From assembly GCA_052246295.1 (NCBI GenBank), contig JBQQCO010000017.1: a stretch of 64,000 bases of DNA. The stretch is one strand, 5' to 3'. A program made the position numbers and the translations under genes. Below are positions 60,919 through 64,000 of this stretch, one piece after another. Every line of letters begins with the position of its first letter. Position 1 is the first letter of the stretch. Below the pieces are notes generated by a model. That model was not told the DNA's origin. It saw only the letters and a program-made list of their open reading frames with translations, and did not search any database. The stretch comes from Piscibacillus sp052246295 (lineage in GTDB: Bacteria > Bacillota > Bacilli > Bacillales > Alkalibacillaceae).

Positions 60919-61830
60919 ATGGTTAAGATTTATATTTTGTTATTACTCGTTATGCTGATGTGGGGGCTGAACGTATCGGCGTTAAAAGTGTTAGTCGATG
61001 CGATTGATCCGATGTTGCTTACATCATTCAGAGTTATGACGGCAGGGATAGCGGTACTTATTGCTTGTGCTTTTATGGGCATTTTAAGATGGCCGTTGAA
61101 GCATGAGTGGTTAATTATTTTCGGACTTTCAATTTTTAATGTTATTTTGCACCATATTTTTATTGCAGTCGGGCTTGAGATGACGACTGGAGTTAACGCA
61201 AGTCTTATCTTAGGGTTGACTCCTCTTGTCACGATGATGATGGCTGTTGTGTTATTGCGTCAAAAAGTTTCAAGGCTACGTGTGGTTGGATTTTTCTTAG
61301 GTTTTCTTGGAGTTGTGGTTGCGAATGTCTCTGGTGCTGGAGGGCTTGGTGCCGTGTCACTGGGCGATTTCGTGGTGTTCCTTGGAATTTTAGTGCAAGG
61401 ATTTAGTTTTGTGATGATCAGTAAGCTGAAACCGACATTTGATCCACGCCTTGCAACTGGCTTTATGATGGTGATTGGGTCAGTGTTTATCTTTATTATT
61501 AGCCAAGGGTTCGGCTCAGATGTAGCAGAGATCACGCTTTTACTAGATTGGAAACTTGCTTTCGTATTCTTGTTTAGCGCGCTTCTAGCAACTGCATACG
61601 GACATATGACGTATAACTTTGCGATTAAAAAAGTCGGACCAGCCGAAACGGCGATTTTCATTAACTTGAATACATTGTTTGCGATTTTAGGTTCCGCGAT
61701 TTTCTTAAATGAAGTCATTACACTTAGTCATATAGGTGGTTTTATCTTGATATTAATTGGAGTATTTTTCGGTACCGGTGCGTTGGAGTATTTATTATTG
61801 AAAAGAAGAAAAGGTCAAACAAACGTTTGA
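60919..61830 (+). CDS. EamA-family (DMT) transporter
   Basis: 303 residues with ten membrane segments. The first repeat begins MLMWGLNVSALKVLVDAIDPMLLTSFRV, and the second contains LLATAYGHMTYNFAIKKVGPAETAIFINLNTLFAILGSAIFLNEVI. A probable exporter of an amino acid or other metabolite; substrate unknown. Unrelated in operon context to the EamA gene at 37533. The palindrome with core CAAACGTTTG sits across its last codons. Confidence 0.9.
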   Translation: MVKIYILLLLVMLMWGLNVSALKVLVDAIDPMLLTSFRVMTAGIAVLIACAFMGILRWPLKHEWLIIFGLSIFNVILHHIFIAVGLEMTTGVNASLILGLTPLVTMMMAVVLLRQKVSRLRVVGFFLGFLGVVVANVSGAGGLGAVSLGDFVVFLGILVQGFSFVMISKLKPTFDPRLATGFMMVIGSVFIFIISQGFGSDVAEITLLLDWKLAFVFLFSALLATAYGHMTYNFAIKKVGPAETAIFINLNTLFAILGSAIFLNEVITLSHIGGFILILIGVFFGTGALEYLLLKRRKGQTNV

Positions 61831-61832
61831 TT
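61817..61832. repeat. Palindrome with core CAAACGTTTG (copy 3 of 3)
   Basis: AAACAAACGTTTGATT overlaps the last four codons and stop of the EamA gene, directly before its terminator. Confidence 0.6.
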
Positions 61833-61839
61833 GAATCGG

Positions 61840-61870
61840 AACTGGTCGATTTTAATCGATCAGTTTTTTT
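61840..61870 (+). terminator. Terminator of the EamA gene
   Basis: AACTGGTCGAT and ATCGATCAGTT pair (one mismatch) around TTTA, followed by TTTTT. Confidence 0.85.
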
Positions 61871-61941
61871 AGTGTTCGACAGAAAAGAACTGGTCATGGT
61901 CTTTTAAAACCTCTCATAGATTTATTACAGGTGATGTGGCT

Positions 61942-62721
61942 ATGAAGGGTTATATATTTGATTTGGACGGGACTGTGTATCTTGATGATGAACCGATTAA
62001 AGGTGCAGTTGAGGCTATAAACAAGTTAAAGTCGCGTGGAAATCGAGTAGTTTTTCTAACGAATAAGTCAATTGCTCGTCGGACGGATTATGTTCGAAAG
62101 CTAAATAGTATGGGGATACTTTGCACCATTAATGAAGTAGTGAATTCTAACTTTATTACGGCAAGGTTTCTTAAAAGTAAGCTTAAGAGTCACGAAGCAG
62201 TATTTGTTATAGGTGAACGGCCGCTGTATGAAGAGTTAGATGAACTAGGCATTCAAATGACTGATAATCCACTAAGTGCTGCTTTTGTTGTGGTGGGGTG
62301 GGACCGTCAATTTAATTACGAAAAACTATCACAAGCATTTATTGCATATCAAAATGGTGCTAAAATTATCGCGACGAATCCAGACCGAACGTGCCCAACG
62401 ATGGATGGAATGATTCCTGATTGCGGGGCGATGATTGGTGCAATTGAGGGTGCAACGGGTAAGCCAGTTGATTTCATAACAGGGAAACCTTCTAAACTTA
62501 TGATAGAATACGTCGTTAATGATATTTTTAACATAAAACCAAATAAGTGTTATATGATTGGCGATCGGCTTGAAACAGATATAGTGATGGCCGATGATTA
62601 TGGGGTTAATAGCGTACTTGTTTTAACAGGAATTACAAAGCGCACTGAGATGACGAAAAATGATATTCAACCGACGTTTATTTTAAATAGTGTTGCTGAA
62701 CTTGATTTAATAGAGTCCTAA
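61942..62721 (+). CDS. HAD-IIA phosphatase (NagD/AraL-like)
   Basis: 259 residues. Motif I DLDGTVYLDDEPI with nucleophile DxD at the N-terminus, motif II VFLTNKS, motif III Lys in ITGKPSKLMIEYV, and motif IV MIGDRLETDIVMADDYG are all present. The C2 cap (ATNPDRTCPTMDGMIPDCGAMIGAIE) is that of NagD/AraL-type sugar-phosphate phosphatases. Cytosolic. It stands alone between two terminators; a GTG six bases upstream is an alternative start. Confidence 0.92.
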   Translation: MKGYIFDLDGTVYLDDEPIKGAVEAINKLKSRGNRVVFLTNKSIARRTDYVRKLNSMGILCTINEVVNSNFITARFLKSKLKSHEAVFVIGERPLYEELDELGIQMTDNPLSAAFVVVGWDRQFNYEKLSQAFIAYQNGAKIIATNPDRTCPTMDGMIPDCGAMIGAIEGATGKPVDFITGKPSKLMIEYVVNDIFNIKPNKCYMIGDRLETDIVMADDYGVNSVLVLTGITKRTEMTKNDIQPTFILNSVAELDLIES

Positions 62722-62741
62722 TGTCTAGGGCTCTATTTTTT
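62711..62741 (+). terminator. Terminator of the HAD phosphatase gene
   Basis: TAGAGTCCTA and TAGGGCTCTA pair (one G-U) around ATGTC, overlapping the stop codon and followed by TTTTTT. Confidence 0.85.
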
Positions 62742-62783
62742 TGTAAATAAAATAGGGACTCACCTCATATAGTTTAATGAAGC

Positions 62784-63170
62784 TTGTATATGAATGAAGT
62801 GATGCCGGAGGGCGTTATTGAGTGGGGGACTGCAATTTTAGTCACTTCATCAGTCCCACTACTACACGCTACCATTATAATGCCTAGTAATAACACAACA
62901 CCCATTTTAATGACAAGTGAGACTGGTACGGAGATTATTCTAGTCACGATTACAGCTTTAATTGGAGTGTATTTACTTGCTGCAGCTGCACAAGGTTGGT
63001 TCTTTAAGACGTTTGCGAGCTGGCCAGTACGTGGTATGCTATTTGTAGCAGCACTGTTACTCATTTACGTCAACTACACACTGGATTTCGTCGCACTAGT
63101 CTTAGTTGCCATAGCTGTATTCATTCAGTGGAAAAAAGGTAAAGATACAACTCAAGAACAAGCTGCCTAA
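62784..63170 (+). pseudogene. TRAP transporter fused permease, C-terminal fragment
   Basis: About 128 residues with three hydrophobic segments. TEIILVTITALIGVYLLAAAAQGWFF, GMLFVAALLLIYVNYTLDFVALVLVAIAVFIQW matches the extreme C-terminus of fused TRAP (DctQM, TAXI-type) permeases, which are usually over 600 residues. The first 45 residues (MPEGVIEWGTAILVTSSVPLLHA) look like unrelated joined sequence, and no ribosome site is visible at the TTG or ATG. The binding-protein gene is missing. It probably formed one unit with the GntR regulator that follows. Confidence 0.6.
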
Positions 63171-63197
63171 CTTAATGTTGAGGGAAGTTGGGATTAA

Positions 63198-63845
63198 ATG
63201 ATTGAATTTGAACACCAGACATTGTCACAAAAAATCGCCGATAGCTTAACGACACGAGTTGTTGAAGGTGATTTGGAACCAGGTATGAAATTGACCGAGG
63301 TTAGTTTAGTTGAAGAGTACGGAACGAGTCGAGCACCGATTCGTGAGGCTCTCTATATTTTAGAAAAAAGTGGCGTCGTAGAACGAATACCAAGAAAAGG
63401 TGTATTTGTTAAGCGTTACTCTAAGGTCGAGGTTAGAGAGATTTATGATGTTGCCTATCGTCTAACAGAAATAGCTTTACAAAAGTCCGTCGAGTGTCGG
63501 ACACCTGAAGATCTTGATGAGTTAAAACATTACGTAAACGACATGGAACAAGCGTTGGAAGTTCAGGACCGAAAACGAATTTATTTGTTAGTTTTAGAAG
63601 TTCATGAAAAATTGTTTCAGTTGTCGAAAAATAGTATTTTAATAGATTTATATGAAACGTTTAGTCCGAAGTGGACGACGTTTAGATTCATTACCCTATC
63701 CCATTCAAATAGCTTGAATCGGACAGTTCATGAATATCGTGAAGTGCTCCGTGGCTTAGAGGAGAGAGATTTATCTAGAGCCGTTCAAGCGATGCGTGAG
63801 AAGGAAGAAAGGGTTTTGAGGATACTAGATCGAATATTAGATTAA
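63198..63845 (+). CDS. GntR-family (FadR/FCD) transcriptional regulator
   Basis: 215 residues. N-terminal winged HTH (LSQKIADSLTTRVVEGDLEPGMKLTEVSLVEEYGTSRAPIREALYILEKSGVVERIPRKGVFV) and an all-helical FCD effector domain (REIYDVAYRLTEIALQKSVE, with His residues in VLEVHEKLF and HEYREVL for metal binding). FCD regulators respond to carboxylic acids and often control TRAP transporters, which fits the permease remnant just upstream. Ribosome site GGGAAG upstream of ATG. Confidence 0.92.
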   Translation: MIEFEHQTLSQKIADSLTTRVVEGDLEPGMKLTEVSLVEEYGTSRAPIREALYILEKSGVVERIPRKGVFVKRYSKVEVREIYDVAYRLTEIALQKSVECRTPEDLDELKHYVNDMEQALEVQDRKRIYLLVLEVHEKLFQLSKNSILIDLYETFSPKWTTFRFITLSHSNSLNRTVHEYREVLRGLEERDLSRAVQAMREKEERVLRILDRILD

Positions 63846-63849
63846 CAGA

Positions 63850-63880
63850 AAGTCGCAAGTTAATGCTTGCGGCTTTTTGT
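63850..63880 (+). terminator. Terminator of the GntR gene
   Basis: AAGTCGCAAG and CTTGCGGCTT pair (one G-U) around TTAATG and are followed by TTTGTG. Beyond it, up to 64000, I see only a short hairpin (CATGACC with GGTCATG, 63902-63919) and no gene. Confidence 0.85.
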
Positions 63881-64000
63881 GCGATGGGCAGTTATTTAAT
63901 TCATGACCTTCTGGTCATGGATAACATTTCGAAACAGGACAGAGACGACACTGCGATGTAACGACTGGGAGAATGCGTAGAAATGTTTTCCAGATGGTGA

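Noticed and set aside
63881..64000. Start of a new gene at the right edge
   Set aside because: Only a short hairpin and very short frames are visible; nothing can be supported within the window.

Overview
The window looks like the chromosome of a low-GC, Gram-positive member of the Bacillaceae, probably a halotolerant or halophilic one. The evidence is AGGAGG-type ribosome binding sites, strongly acidic secreted lipoproteins, CcpA-type cre sites, and gene neighbourhoods shared with Bacillus (ywrABCD, and namZ-nagZ-amiE). No rRNA, tRNA or CRISPR array was recognised.

Layout. 1-3130 is a decayed accessory segment: unknown proteins, a frameshifted Mrr-like nuclease and a truncated tyrosine recombinase. 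3142-5382 carries vanZ-like and pgcA genes. 5446-11312 (minus) is a LacI-controlled catabolic operon: aldehyde dehydrogenase, unknown protein, 30-residue membrane peptide, sodium:solute symporter and iron alcohol dehydrogenase. 13106-18093 (minus) is a D- to L-amino-acid operon: RpiR regulator, M20 deacylase, GNAT acyltransferase, N-acylamino acid racemase and YkvI-type transporter. 18341-19793 is a small foreign patch (ParB-like gene plus a truncated ATP-binding protein). 21114-24140 is tctABC. 24509-35443 joins ywrD (gamma-glutamyltransferase), ywrC (Lrp), a two-gene CHR transporter, a five-gene Gsi/Dpp-type ABC importer and a DUF1028 protein; the content suggests uptake and breakdown of gamma-glutamyl or similar peptides. 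35536-40000 holds a nitrilase-family amidase, an SDR, an EamA transporter and an AtoE-type transporter. 41542-49205 is a complete Wadjet (jetD-jetA-jetB-jetC) system, followed by a MITE-like element and an antitoxin/PIN-toxin-like pair whose PIN gene is frameshifted. 50683-56019 (minus) is namZ, nagZ and an AmiE-like serine hydrolase for cell-wall recycling. 56395-58289 is a YknX/YknW-like pair without the ABC genes. The end holds small membrane proteins, an EamA transporter, a HAD phosphatase, a TRAP permease remnant and a GntR regulator.

The most unusual feature is a set of five intergenic arrays (26125, 33678, 38438, 41005, 54158). All have a 21-bp period, but each has its own unit sequence. 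Most carry a core resembling TTGNCGA (or its complement), and four of the five lie at or close to a stop codon. 21 bp is two turns of B-DNA, so the cores would face the same side of the helix. I know of no name or function for these arrays.

Three genes carry apparent one-base losses in homopolymers (Mrr-like, PIN and a small unknown gene). These are either real decay or assembly error.
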